This document shows positions 1 through 8,100 of a stretch of DNA of 47,708 bases, piece by piece. Positions within the stretch are counted from its first letter, which is position 1. Each line of letters begins with the position of its first letter. The stretch covers positions 1 through 47,708 of the IMG/VR virus record IMGVR_UViG_3300013093_000077; one strand, 5' to 3'. This stretch comes from a virus. Position numbers and translations under genes: made by a program. A model generated the notes under the pieces. The model was not told where the DNA came from, made no database searches, and saw nothing but the letters and a program-made list of their open reading frames with translations.

Positions 1-314
1 GTTTGATCAGGATGGAACATGGCATACCATAACAGATATGCTGATGCACAAGTTGTCTTACCACTTTGACGAGGTAGCATATTAATATTAAATCGATAAT
101 CATGATATGCTTGTAATAATCTTTCCTGATAATCAAACGGTTCGAATTTAACTTTACCTTGTACAGGATGTTGAATGTGGAAGAAGTTTTTAGCAAAATG
201 CAAATAGCCCTCAGTGGGGTCGGCACACTTCATCAAGTGTTCAACTTGTTCTTCTGTAAACTTTTCTTTGGTGTGAGCCTTTTTTGTTAAGACCCCGTCG
301 AGACTTTTTGCCAT
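1..314 (-). CDS. 17: Terminase large subunit, N-terminal part (T4 gp17-like), cut by window edge
   Basis: This is the first 104 residues of the packaging motor ATPase and nuclease, which drives DNA into the prohead. The reading frame opens at the ATG at 312-314 and runs off the window at base 1. It was read by hand because no stop lies in the window. Around residues 77-88 it has LPRQSGKTTCAS, an ATPase Walker A of the RQxGKT type found in T4 gp17, preceded by a FEPFDYQERLLQAYHDY segment typical of the adenine-binding region. It follows a strong terminator by only a few bases and is preceded by a late-promoter-like box 5 nt upstream of ATG, with no Shine-Dalgarno. Its partner gp16 lies about 1.5 kb upstream on the same strand. 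The nuclease domain is outside the window. Confidence 0.9.
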   Translation of the reverse strand, partial: MAKSLDGVLTKKAHTKEKFTEEQVEHLMKCADPTEGYLHFAKNFFHIQHPVQGKVKFEPFDYQERLLQAYHDYRFNINMLPRQSGKTTCASAYLLWYAMFHPDQ

Positions 315-319
315 ATGTT

Positions 320-327
320 TATTTAAT
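320..327 (-). promoter_or_regulatory. Late-promoter-like box for terminase gene 17
   Basis: On the minus strand the box reads ATTAAATA, followed by AACAT and then the ATG of gene 17. T4 late promoters have TATAAATA at about -13 to -6, so transcription should begin at the A of ATG. It directly follows the U-tract of the upstream terminator. The first bases differ from T4 TATAAATA, so this is a family-based call. Confidence 0.55.
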
Positions 328-328
328 C

Positions 329-355
329 AAAAAAATAGACTCCGAAGAGTCTATT
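329..355 (-). terminator. Intrinsic terminator with UUCG loop
   Basis: A perfect 9-bp stem (334-342 with 347-355) closes on a C(UUCG)G tetraloop on the minus strand and is followed by a run of seven T at 335-329. It ends the unit that finishes with the gene at 392-1183 and insulates terminase gene 17. Confidence 0.9.
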
Positions 356-391
356 TGGCACTATCGGACAGAGTGCTAACTGCGACGAAAT

Positions 392-1183
392 TTAACCTCT
401 TAACATTTTTGCCAATTTAATTATATCGGCTGATTCGTTTAATTCTATACTTTCACGTTCCATACGAGCGTCAAAATCTGCACGACGTCCTGCATCATTC
501 TCTTCGGCACGTTTTAATGTTGCTTTAGCACGTTCGTCACCTGCGTCTGCTTTCTTTTTAAGTTCTGCTCTATGGTGTGCCTTCATATCACGGGCATGTT
601 GTGCACTTACATTATTTGGATTGTATGCTTCTTCAATTGATTCACCTTTGATTTCTTCATACATTGCAGAAAGTTTGTTAACTAATGATTCATGGTAATG
701 TATCATAGTGTTCGACCCCGGAGCACGAGCCAGTGGACTTTGTCCGCCTTTACTATTCATGTCATCGCCTTTCATAGTAACAGCATCGATACCATGAGTA
801 TGTGCTCCAGCATCGCCGTGCGCACTATTACCCCATGTTTCGCCGTCATCACCCATCTCTTCTTCCATCTCTTCTTCTTGAGCTTCCATATCGCCCAACA
901 ATGGTTCATCTTCTACATCATCGTGTCCTGTTGGTTGTTGAACAGGTTCTGCATCGTGATGAACAGGTTCGATTTCTTTTTCAACACCTTTTTCGATATC
1001 GCGTAAAATATCCATTAAATCTTTAACGCCTTGAGCACCAGATCCATTTAGGCTAACATTCATATTAATGCTATCTTGTTGTTTTGGTGCGTCAGCATGT
1101 CCTTGTACAGGTATTGGCCCGCCAATAACTTCGATACCCTCATCGATGTTTTTTAATTTTGACATTAAATCTTGTAAGTTCAT
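392..1183 (-). CDS. Unknown acidic, His-rich protein between gp16 and gp17
   Basis: A 263-residue protein I do not recognise. Residues 1-16 and 51-70 contain two similar short helical segments (LQDLMSKLKNIDEGIE and VKDLMDILRDIEKGVE), which suggests an internal duplication. Residues 70-115 are very acidic (runs of Glu with Met and Asp), and a His-containing stretch follows. The C-terminal third is charged and probably helical, ending in DIIKLAKMLRG. A Shine-Dalgarno AGGAG sits upstream of the ATG, and the start overlaps the preceding stop region. It is the last gene of its unit, just before the UUCG terminator. The position and charge would suit a scaffold or packaging accessory role, but this is inference only. 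Confidence 0.8.
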   Translation of the reverse strand: MNLQDLMSKLKNIDEGIEVIGGPIPVQGHADAPKQQDSINMNVSLNGSGAQGVKDLMDILRDIEKGVEKEIEPVHHDAEPVQQPTGHDDVEDEPLLGDMEAQEEEMEEEMGDDGETWGNSAHGDAGAHTHGIDAVTMKGDDMNSKGGQSPLARAPGSNTMIHYHESLVNKLSAMYEEIKGESIEEAYNPNNVSAQHARDMKAHHRAELKKKADAGDERAKATLKRAEENDAGRRADFDARMERESIELNESADIIKLAKMLRG

Positions 1184-1818
1184 TATCTTGCTCCTATAAC
1201 TTTTGCAACCATGTCAACTGGTTTTTTAGCAACAGGGCTTTTATGAGCTTTTTCAACTGTGCTTTCTTTTGTTGATGTACGATATTCTTTGGCTGACCCA
1301 GGCACACTTGATGCCAATAGTTCGTCATTGTAACCTTTAATCTGCGTACCTTGATGTTTTTCTTTTGTTAGTTCGTGTAGAAAATTCATCTTGTGTTTTT
1401 CACCAACTAAGTCGCTATAATCATTTTCTTCTGTAGGAGTTCCAATAAGAGCTTTACCTGTACGTTCGTCGTGTTCATGATTAATTTCGTGTTCTTTTTC
1501 TTCTGCCATGCTTTTAACTTTGATATTACTAGCTGGCATTCCTAAACTTGACGATAATAAATCGTGTAATTGTTTATTTGTTGCTGGGTAATCTGTTGCA
1601 ACATCAAAAATCGTCATGTTAACATTCTTATGTTCAGGAAATTCGCTGTGACGTTCTTGAATTGGAGTACGTTTGCCTGCACTTACGCTAGTCACGTGAA
1701 ATTGTGCTAGACTTGCTTTAATTCTTGAGCTACAATCAGATGGACATTCTCCGGCAATTTTTACCTTAAATTCGTATATCTTCTTGCTCTCAGTTAAGTA
1801 TTCTTTGAATGATTTCAT
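1183..1818 (-). CDS. Conserved T4-like phage protein of unknown function
   Basis: A 211-residue protein. It opens with MKSFKEYLTESKK, a short N-terminal peptide seen on several virion or core proteins of marine T4-like phages. Residues 14-105 look like one compact alpha/beta domain with conserved-looking TPIQE and FDV..DYP.T elements. From memory this domain is conserved in cyanophages, without a known function. The second half is polar and probably extended, ending in AHKSPVAKKP and a basic tail. AGGATCCTATT precedes the ATG as ribosome site. It is cotranscribed with gp16 upstream and the acidic protein downstream, and the two separate gp16 from gp17. Confidence 0.8.
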   Translation of the reverse strand: MKSFKEYLTESKKIYEFKVKIAGECPSDCSSRIKASLAQFHVTSVSAGKRTPIQERHSEFPEHKNVNMTIFDVATDYPATNKQLHDLLSSSLGMPASNIKVKSMAEEKEHEINHEHDERTGKALIGTPTEENDYSDLVGEKHKMNFLHELTKEKHQGTQIKGYNDELLASSVPGSAKEYRTSTKESTVEKAHKSPVAKKPVDMVAKVIGAR

Positions 1819-1839
1819 AATAGGATCCTAGTATTGTAT

Positions 1840-2322
1840 TTATTTCATCTGCTTGAGTTTTTCTAGTAGGCTATTGCGATCAGTAATAATAACACCTTCC
1901 CCTTGTAGAGTTACACCATCATCTGCTGAGTTTGCTTCTTGATCTAACTTTTGTTTTTTAAGTTGAAGATCTATCATTTTTAATTTTTTATCTAGTTTAG
2001 CAGCCTTAGCATCGATTGCATTTTTAAGCATTGTTCCAGCAACTTCAAACAGTCGTGCACTATATCTAGCTTCGACATTCATACCTAGATCCATTAGGTC
2101 ATCGTATGCATCTGTGGCTTTTTTTGCAAGATCGTCTAATTCATTATCTGCAATATCACCTAAGCCTTTTACTTGTGGTAGTGCGGCAGATATCTTGTCA
2201 AATTCGTCCATGTTGCGAATAAAAGGAGCGGCAACTTCTGCTTTTTTAGCTCGCTTTTCTTCTTCTTTGGCAATTTTTTTGCTTTCGGGTAAGTTGAGGA
2301 TTTCTTCAAGTTTCTTAGTCAT
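1840..2322 (-). CDS. 16: Terminase small subunit (T4 gp16-like)
   Basis: A 160-residue, mostly helical, charged protein, the size of T4 gp16 (164 residues). Residues 90-123 (RLFEVAGTMLKNAIDAKAAK and the following LDKKLKMI) align by eye with the central oligomerisation helices of gp16 ([20 protein letters not shown], then LHKDMKDI). The protein recognises DNA and regulates the gp17 motor. Position supports the call: it sits with gp4 and upstream of gp17 on the same strand. The middle segment KAAKLDKKLKMIDLQLKKQKL is a likely coiled coil. No strong Shine-Dalgarno is visible. The weak primary sequence match is the main uncertainty. Confidence 0.72.
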   Translation of the reverse strand: MTKKLEEILNLPESKKIAKEEEKRAKKAEVAAPFIRNMDEFDKISAALPQVKGLGDIADNELDDLAKKATDAYDDLMDLGMNVEARYSARLFEVAGTMLKNAIDAKAAKLDKKLKMIDLQLKKQKLDQEANSADDGVTLQGEGVIITDRNSLLEKLKQMK

Positions 2323-2336
2323 AACATTACTTATGC

Positions 2337-2765
2337 TTAGACTTGACTAAAGATATCATTTTCGTTAAGAATACGAAATTTAATTCCTTGCTGTTTACAC
2401 CAAAGTTGAGCACTGGCCCACTTGGCTTGATTTTTAACAAATTGTGCTTGATTATATTTGTTTTTACCCACACGCTCTAATATAGTTTGACTAGCAGGTT
2501 TAATTTCGATTAATTCTGTTAAAATACGACCTTTCTTATCTGTGTACTGAATAAAAAAATCAGGTACATAGACTGTTTGTCGATTAGTTAATGGATCTCT
2601 ATATGGGATTTGTATAGCTTCACTTGCCCATTTCATTATACCAGGATTATTATCACAAAAATTCATGAAACTCCATTCCCAGCTTGATCGATATGTAGGA
2701 ATTTTTGTACCTACATATTTTTCAGGATGTTTCATTACAAACTTGCCGTGTGCAAATTTTGCCAT
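2337..2765 (-). CDS. 4: Head completion protein (T4 gp4-like, nuclease-fold)
   Basis: A 142-residue protein matching T4 gp4 in size and sequence. The signature is KYVGTKIPTYRSSWEWSF near residues 16-33, then N-P-G-I-M-K-W-A-S-E, then a PDFFIQY strand and EIKPASQ around residue 88. The PD...EIKP pattern is the PD-(D/E)xK/TnsA-like fold expected of this family. gp4 acts after packaging to make filled heads competent to join tails. The gene begins 3 nt after the stop of the upstream gene with no visible Shine-Dalgarno, so translation is probably coupled. Confidence 0.85.
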   Translation of the reverse strand: MAKFAHGKFVMKHPEKYVGTKIPTYRSSWEWSFMNFCDNNPGIMKWASEAIQIPYRDPLTNRQTVYVPDFFIQYTDKKGRILTELIEIKPASQTILERVGKNKYNQAQFVKNQAKWASAQLWCKQQGIKFRILNENDIFSQV

Positions 2766-2768
2766 ATG

Positions 2769-3131
2769 TTAAACTAAAATATTTCTACTTTCGTAAGTGT
2801 CGACTAATTGAGCGACTCTAAAACCAAGTAAACTAGTATTTTCTCTGTATGAATTTAAAACTTGTGCAACTACTTGACTTAATTGTATATCTGTTAAACT
2901 TTTAAGTTTATCTAATAAAGAAAATACACTGACATGTTCAACTCTTGCTTGTGTTAACAATACAATTGCTGTGCTTCTTGCACTACTATTATCAAATCCT
3001 CGTTTTTGAAAAAAACCTACGGTAGCATCAATTTGCGCCGCAGGAAAACTAATAGGAGTTGTGAAATAATTATTAAAAAATGTTTTAACATTTTCGACAT
3101 TATTAGATATTGGTAAATTTCCAGTTGACAT
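2769..3131 (-). CDS. Small unknown virion-module protein
   Basis: A 120-residue protein with no recognised domain. It is predicted helical, with a conserved-looking RGFDNSSARSTAIVLLTQA segment at residues 44-62 and LLGFRV near the end. It lies 3 nt from both neighbours, the tail-tube-like gene upstream and gp4 downstream, so it belongs to the same structural operon. No Shine-Dalgarno is visible before the ATG, suggesting coupling to the upstream gene. A small tail or neck accessory role is possible, but nothing in the sequence proves it. Confidence 0.75.
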   Translation of the reverse strand: MSTGNLPISNNVENVKTFFNNYFTTPISFPAAQIDATVGFFQKRGFDNSSARSTAIVLLTQARVEHVSVFSLLDKLKSLTDIQLSQVVAQVLNSYRENTSLLGFRVAQLVDTYESRNILV

Positions 3132-3134
3132 ATA

Positions 3135-4457
3135 TTAAAAATCCGCTTGATCGTAATTTATACTGCTCGATGGGCCAGTATCTGTAGGAGTTTCTCCTGC
3201 TCCTGGAACATTTTCATCTCCGCTTTCTCCAGAATCAGATGTTGCACCGTTATCATCGGTGTTAGAATCTGTATTGCTTTCCGCATCTGTATTAGCTGAT
3301 CCAGTATTGCTCCAACTATCTTCATTTTCTCCAGCATTATGTTCTGCTTGAGCAGCCGCAACTTGATCGTTAGTATTTGCATCTTCTACTGCTTGTTGGT
3401 TAGCCGCTTCTGTATCTGTATCTTCTTCTTGTGCCGCACTTGCATCATCTATTGAACTAGGTGTTGCGTTTGTTATATCACTAGCAGTATTTGAAGATCC
3501 TGGAAATTTAAATCCAGATAAACCGCCCAACGCATTAATTCCGGCAGCAACTGCACCTAAACCTAAGGCAATTCCTACTGCTGAACTTGTTGATCCAGCT
3601 GATGATGGAGTGTTTTGATAATTATTAACTGTTTGAATTGCATTATTTAAAATACTACTTGCCAACCCTGTTGTATCAAGTGACTGTGCAAAACTAGGAT
3701 CACGAACAGTTGGGTCTGGATTAATACCTGTTAACGGACTAGGAGTCAAATCATAATGCGATATATCAACACCTTCTGGTGGATTTGTTAGTGTCGAATC
3801 TACACTATATGTTATTGCCTCTGCTTTAAGTCGCATGTCGTTATCGTGTGTTTTATTTGAAAAATAATCAACTTTTTTATGTGCCCAACTGGTTATGATA
3901 GGATTGATAAGTGTGTAACAAACATACTCGTGTCGAGCCATTTGATAAATTTTAATATAGTTGAAAAATGGTGCTGTACTGTTATTGTCTAAACCGTATG
4001 GAGTTATGATATAATCACTTTTTAAAGTTGCATTTCTTGAATATGCACCTGTTTGTTGGGCACTGGTTGAATCAGCAAAATAATAACTATAATAATTTTG
4101 CCATAACTGATTTATAAGACCCATATTATCATCGTGAAATGTTAATGAAAATTCTCCGATAGTATGTGTTGTCTGTATATTCTTTTTTCTATTGTATTGA
4201 TTTACTGTATCAACAGTTACCGTAAATGATGGTAAATCTATATTTTTAACCAACATGTTTATTTCAGTGCCGTATCTTTGAACAATGGCAGTATTTTTTA
4301 AACTATTGATATTGATCCCAAATGAAACATGGAATAAAAAGTCAAATTTAGGAGCGAGCCTAAACTGATCTGTGTTGAATAGTTTGGCGGCATGTTGCTG
4401 ATCTCGAAGAATCGTGGTCGGATCGGAATTTAAATTAGTATTTGCGGTAAAAGCCAT
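3135..4457 (-). CDS. Tail-tube-like structural protein with acidic C-terminal tail (possible tube initiator)
   Basis: A 440-residue protein. Residues 30-235 have features of the tail-tube/gp54-type fold of marine T4-like phages: LAPKFDFLFHVSF, a LVKNIDLPSF strand, a FSLTFHDD motif, a YYSYYF motif and YTLINPIITSW. I infer a baseplate-proximal tube or tube-initiator role next to gp19. Residues 275-310 are Ala/Gly-rich and hydrophobic. Residues 335-440 are low-complexity Asp/Glu/Ser/Thr/Asn and strongly acidic, which is unusual for a tube protein. It is the first gene after the gp19 terminator. Its ATG lies 5 nt after a late-promoter box, with no Shine-Dalgarno. It could equally be a virion protein with only a tube-like fold. 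Confidence 0.6.
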   Translation of the reverse strand: MAFTANTNLNSDPTTILRDQQHAAKLFNTDQFRLAPKFDFLFHVSFGININSLKNTAIVQRYGTEINMLVKNIDLPSFTVTVDTVNQYNRKKNIQTTHTIGEFSLTFHDDNMGLINQLWQNYYSYYFADSTSAQQTGAYSRNATLKSDYIITPYGLDNNSTAPFFNYIKIYQMARHEYVCYTLINPIITSWAHKKVDYFSNKTHDNDMRLKAEAITYSVDSTLTNPPEGVDISHYDLTPSPLTGINPDPTVRDPSFAQSLDTTGLASSILNNAIQTVNNYQNTPSSAGSTSSAVGIALGLGAVAAGINALGGLSGFKFPGSSNTASDITNATPSSIDDASAAQEEDTDTEAANQQAVEDANTNDQVAAAQAEHNAGENEDSWSNTGSANTDAESNTDSNTDDNGATSDSGESGDENVPGAGETPTDTGPSSSINYDQADF

Positions 4458-4462
4458 ACTAT

Positions 4463-4470
4463 TATTTATT
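4463..4470 (-). promoter_or_regulatory. Late-promoter-like box before the tail-tube-like gene
   Basis: The minus strand reads AATAAATA, then ATAGT, then ATG. The 5-nt spacing puts the expected T4-type transcription start on the A of the start codon. It follows the gp19 terminator, so it would start a new unit. Confidence 0.6.
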
Positions 4471-4504
4471 TAAATAATAAACTACGTATATAATGAATAG
4501 TCAA

Positions 4505-4530
4505 CAAAAAAGCCCACTTAGTGAGCTTTT
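4505..4530 (-). terminator. Intrinsic terminator after tail tube gene 19
   Basis: On the minus strand AAAAGCTCAC pairs with GTGGGCTTTT around a TAA loop (one G-U pair), followed by TTTTTTG. It sits right after the gp19 stop. The stem is A/T-flanked on both sides, so it may work in both directions. Confidence 0.85.
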
Positions 4531-4540
4531 TGTTTAGTTA

Positions 4541-5185
4541 TTAACTACCCATTACATTATTACTTGTAGTATTGTTATTCATTACTGCTGATTTTGATCC
4601 TAATGTGCCACCTTTTGTTTGAACAGCATTATCAAAACGTACTGTAAGTTCAATTACAACCGGTCCTTGCTCTTTATAATCAAGTGTTGCGTAAACAGTT
4701 TTTTCTAAGTAACAACCATATAGTTCCCAAGTTTCTAATGAACTATTGCTATCGCCTTGATAAACACTACCATTACTGCCGTCTAACATTTCAATACGCA
4801 TTGTAAATTTGTAATCACCTGCACTTGCCGCTGAACTTTGTTCAAAGAAATCAAATTGTCTTTGATTTTGTTCACCAACAAGTTTAGTTACAAAACCTGT
4901 TACATCGTCACGTAACTTAACGCTAAGAGCTTCCCATGTTGGTTTTCCAGCATAGTTGATCTTACTGTTATAAATTTCAATTACTTGATTGGTAAAACCT
5001 ACTGTTGGACGAGCACAGTCTTGAACCTGCTTTGTTAATTCAACATTATCTGCAACGGTAATTCCCATGTTTTCAAAATTGATTCTGAAGCGATACTTCA
5101 GTTTCGGCATTAGCATACCTTGAGTGACTGCACTCTGATCGGATGCTAATGGTACTGTAAAATTTGATAAGGCTGCGATTGACAT
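4541..5185 (-). CDS. 19: Tail tube protein (T4 gp19-like)
   Basis: A 214-residue major tail tube subunit. The MLMPKLKYRFRINFENMG segment at residues 24-41 is the hallmark of marine gp19 proteins, followed by VELTKQVQDCARPTVGF and WELYGCYLEKTVY. T4 gp19 is 163 residues, so this version is longer. The extra length is mainly a Ser/Asn-rich C-terminus ending NNTTSNNVMGS. A good Shine-Dalgarno (TTAGGAG) lies 6 nt upstream of the ATG in a 13-nt gap after gp18, the usual gp18-gp19 order. A terminator follows at once, which allows high expression with the sheath. Confidence 0.92.
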   Translation of the reverse strand: MSIAALSNFTVPLASDQSAVTQGMLMPKLKYRFRINFENMGITVADNVELTKQVQDCARPTVGFTNQVIEIYNSKINYAGKPTWEALSVKLRDDVTGFVTKLVGEQNQRQFDFFEQSSAASAGDYKFTMRIEMLDGSNGSVYQGDSNSSLETWELYGCYLEKTVYATLDYKEQGPVVIELTVRFDNAVQTKGGTLGSKSAVMNNNTTSNNVMGS

Positions 5186-5198
5186 GTATTTCTCCTAA

Positions 5199-8100
5199 TT
5201 ATGCGCTTAGACCAGCAATAGCGCCAGTATTTTCTAGACGTAATGGAATGTAAATAAATTCCACTGCCTTGACTGGTTCGATAGCAATATCAACGTATAG
5301 TTCGCTTGCATCGATTCTAGCCGGTGTATTATTACTTGAATCGCACACTACTAGATAATCATATAGAGCACGTTCAGCTGTTAATGTTAACAATAGTTTT
5401 TCAACTTGTTGTTTAATTTGATTACGTGTAATAGTATCATTTGGTTCAAATATAAATGGTTTAGCCAAAGCATTTAATTGCTGACGTAAGTAAATTACTA
5501 AACGAGCAACATTTATACGATCTAAACTACTTGCAATCAACTGACGTGTGTATTGTCCGTAAGCAACTAATCCAGTTCCAGCAATATATGTAATTGGGTT
5601 AACATGGATGCTAGCTAAAGTATCGCGTTGTCCGCCATTTAATGCTACTGTTACAAATTCACCGTTTGATGCATTTACATAACCTACTGAGCTAGCATTT
5701 GTTACACCACCACGACGTACACCAGCTGGTGCAAACCATGGATAAGAAACGTTATCACTTAAAGCAATTGTACGTAACATAATGTGACTTGGAGGAACAA
5801 CAATATTGTTACCTGTTAAATCTTGGGTATAACCCCATGGGTAATAAACTGCTGTATATGAATCAGTTGTAATTAAACCGTCTTCACCATCTACTGCGGC
5901 TCCTGCTGTATTATTACCCCAGTTACTTAGTGTAGTAGCATCGGGTGTTAAACGTGCTGGTGCATCTGCAACAATAAATGCTGATAAACCGTTATCATTA
6001 TTCAATCCAACTAAATCGCTGACTGTTTCTAAGTAGCCAGGGCAACTTAACAAGTTGAAAATAACTGTGTCCGGTTGACGAATATTTGTATTACTTTGGA
6101 TTGTTGCTACGAGTGCTTTTAATACAACTGCACGTTGAGCTTTACGTCCAAATTGACCAACTCCGTTGTTGTCGTTAGGAGCATCACTCACCCAACGATT
6201 TGGGAAATAGTTTGTCATTAATGATGGACTATTGGCGTTATAAATTGTGTTGTAAGCATTAGTATTAACATAATTTACAACATATTTCTTAACATTAAAT
6301 CCTGAACGACGTAAGTTCCATAGCAACATTCCTTTTGGATATAGTGCTGGACTTGGACAATCAAAGTCAACAAAGTTTGTTGTTAGCAATGATTGGATTG
6401 TTGCTGGAGTTGCACTTGTACCGTCCATATCCCAACGTGCATCAGCAAATATAATACCGTTACCTGTTAAGTGATCTTCATTGTTAACTAGAACCCAGTT
6501 CTTAGTTAGATAGTTATATTTCCAAATTATTGGGAAAGAATCTAAATCTGCTAAATCTGTTTGAATCCACAAATCGCCATTAGCTAATCCTGTACCGTCA
6601 GATTGTAATGTTGGCATTGATGCACTAATAATAGGTCCATTAGTATCTGTTGATGTACCACCTACTTGATTTTGCACATAGTTCAAATAACCAACCCATT
6701 TAGTACCGTCATTGACTAAGATATCAACTTCTTCTAAATTATTGTTGTACCATAAAGTTTGATCCAATGGTGTAGCTGTCGGTGCTACTGAACTTGCAGG
6801 AGCAATTGCTGAACCGTTGACCACTGCGGCCCATAAAGTTGCAATGTAATTATTTGATGTGCCAGTTGGGCTAGTATAATAATTAGCAGTACCTGTACCT
6901 GCATCATTGACTGAGAATAATTTAGATAAAGGTGTTCCTGTACCATCGACAAATCTTATATCACCACCTGCTAGATGTGAAATTGTAATTGTATTTGTAG
7001 TAGTGTTTAAACTAGCAACAATATTTGAATCAGTTACTGCGGCACTAAACGCTGCCAAGAATGCATTTGCATCGCTTGTTGCATTTTGTGTAGCTGTAAA
7101 CGATACAGTTACTGCATTTGTTAATGTACCAGAACCAATTTGACTTTCTTGAATAGTAAAGCTATATGTTTCGTTATAAGATGTACCAGTAATAGTAACT
7201 GCTGAAGAAATAGTTTGGCTTGTACTTACAGTATAACTTGTAGCAGTTGTTACAGTTCCAGTTGTACTTTGATTCAAATTATATGTACCAGTACTGCCAG
7301 AACCTCCAGCGAATGATGTAATGTATGAACCTAATGTTACACTTGTTCCACTTAGTGCCATACCCACACTGATTGTGCCAGTTACTGCTGTAACATTCAA
7401 CACACTTAAAGTAGTTGTTAAACCACTTACAGCACCTTGTGTAGTTGTAATTGCTGTACCACCTTTTGTAGCAGACAATTGAATACTTGTACTAGTTGGG
7501 CTACCAATAATATAGTATGTACCAGCACTAATACCCTGGCTAGTTGATCCTGTAATAACAACTTGCATACCTGCTTGCAATGTATAAGTGTTAAATGTAC
7601 TAATTGTACAATTACCACTTGTGCTTGTAGTAGCTGTAATTGTTAATGCCGCATTTGATGTAGCTGTAATTGCTGTTGCTGAATTAATAGTTGAAATAGT
7701 TGTTCCAGCAGTTACACCAGTTCCAGTTAATACCATACCAGTTGCGTATGTACCAGTTATTGATCCTGTTGGTGTGAATACTGTACCTGCCCCAGTATTA
7801 GAACCGTTGCCGATAATACCTAATGCACTAGCAGTTGCAGTAGCACTTCCAGGGAAAGTATTTGATGTTACTGGAAGCGATGTAATAGTAGTTGCACCTA
7901 CACCGCTTCTTGCATAAATTTTAAAATTTGCGTAAGCAGGAGAAAATTCACCGTCATTGTATTTTACATATAGTTTACCGATTGGTAAATTAATACCACC
8001 ACCTGTTGGGTCTAATGCTGCCAACGCAGATTGCCCGTTTGGATATAATGCAATTGGCTGTGCAACCCATGTACTTGTAGAAGAAAAATATTTTTTAACA

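Noticed and set aside
692-1026. Plus-strand open frames opposite the acidic protein gene
   Set aside because: They lack ribosome sites, have implausible composition and lie wholly within a well-supported minus-strand gene. The same holds for plus-strand frames opposite the sheath and giant genes.
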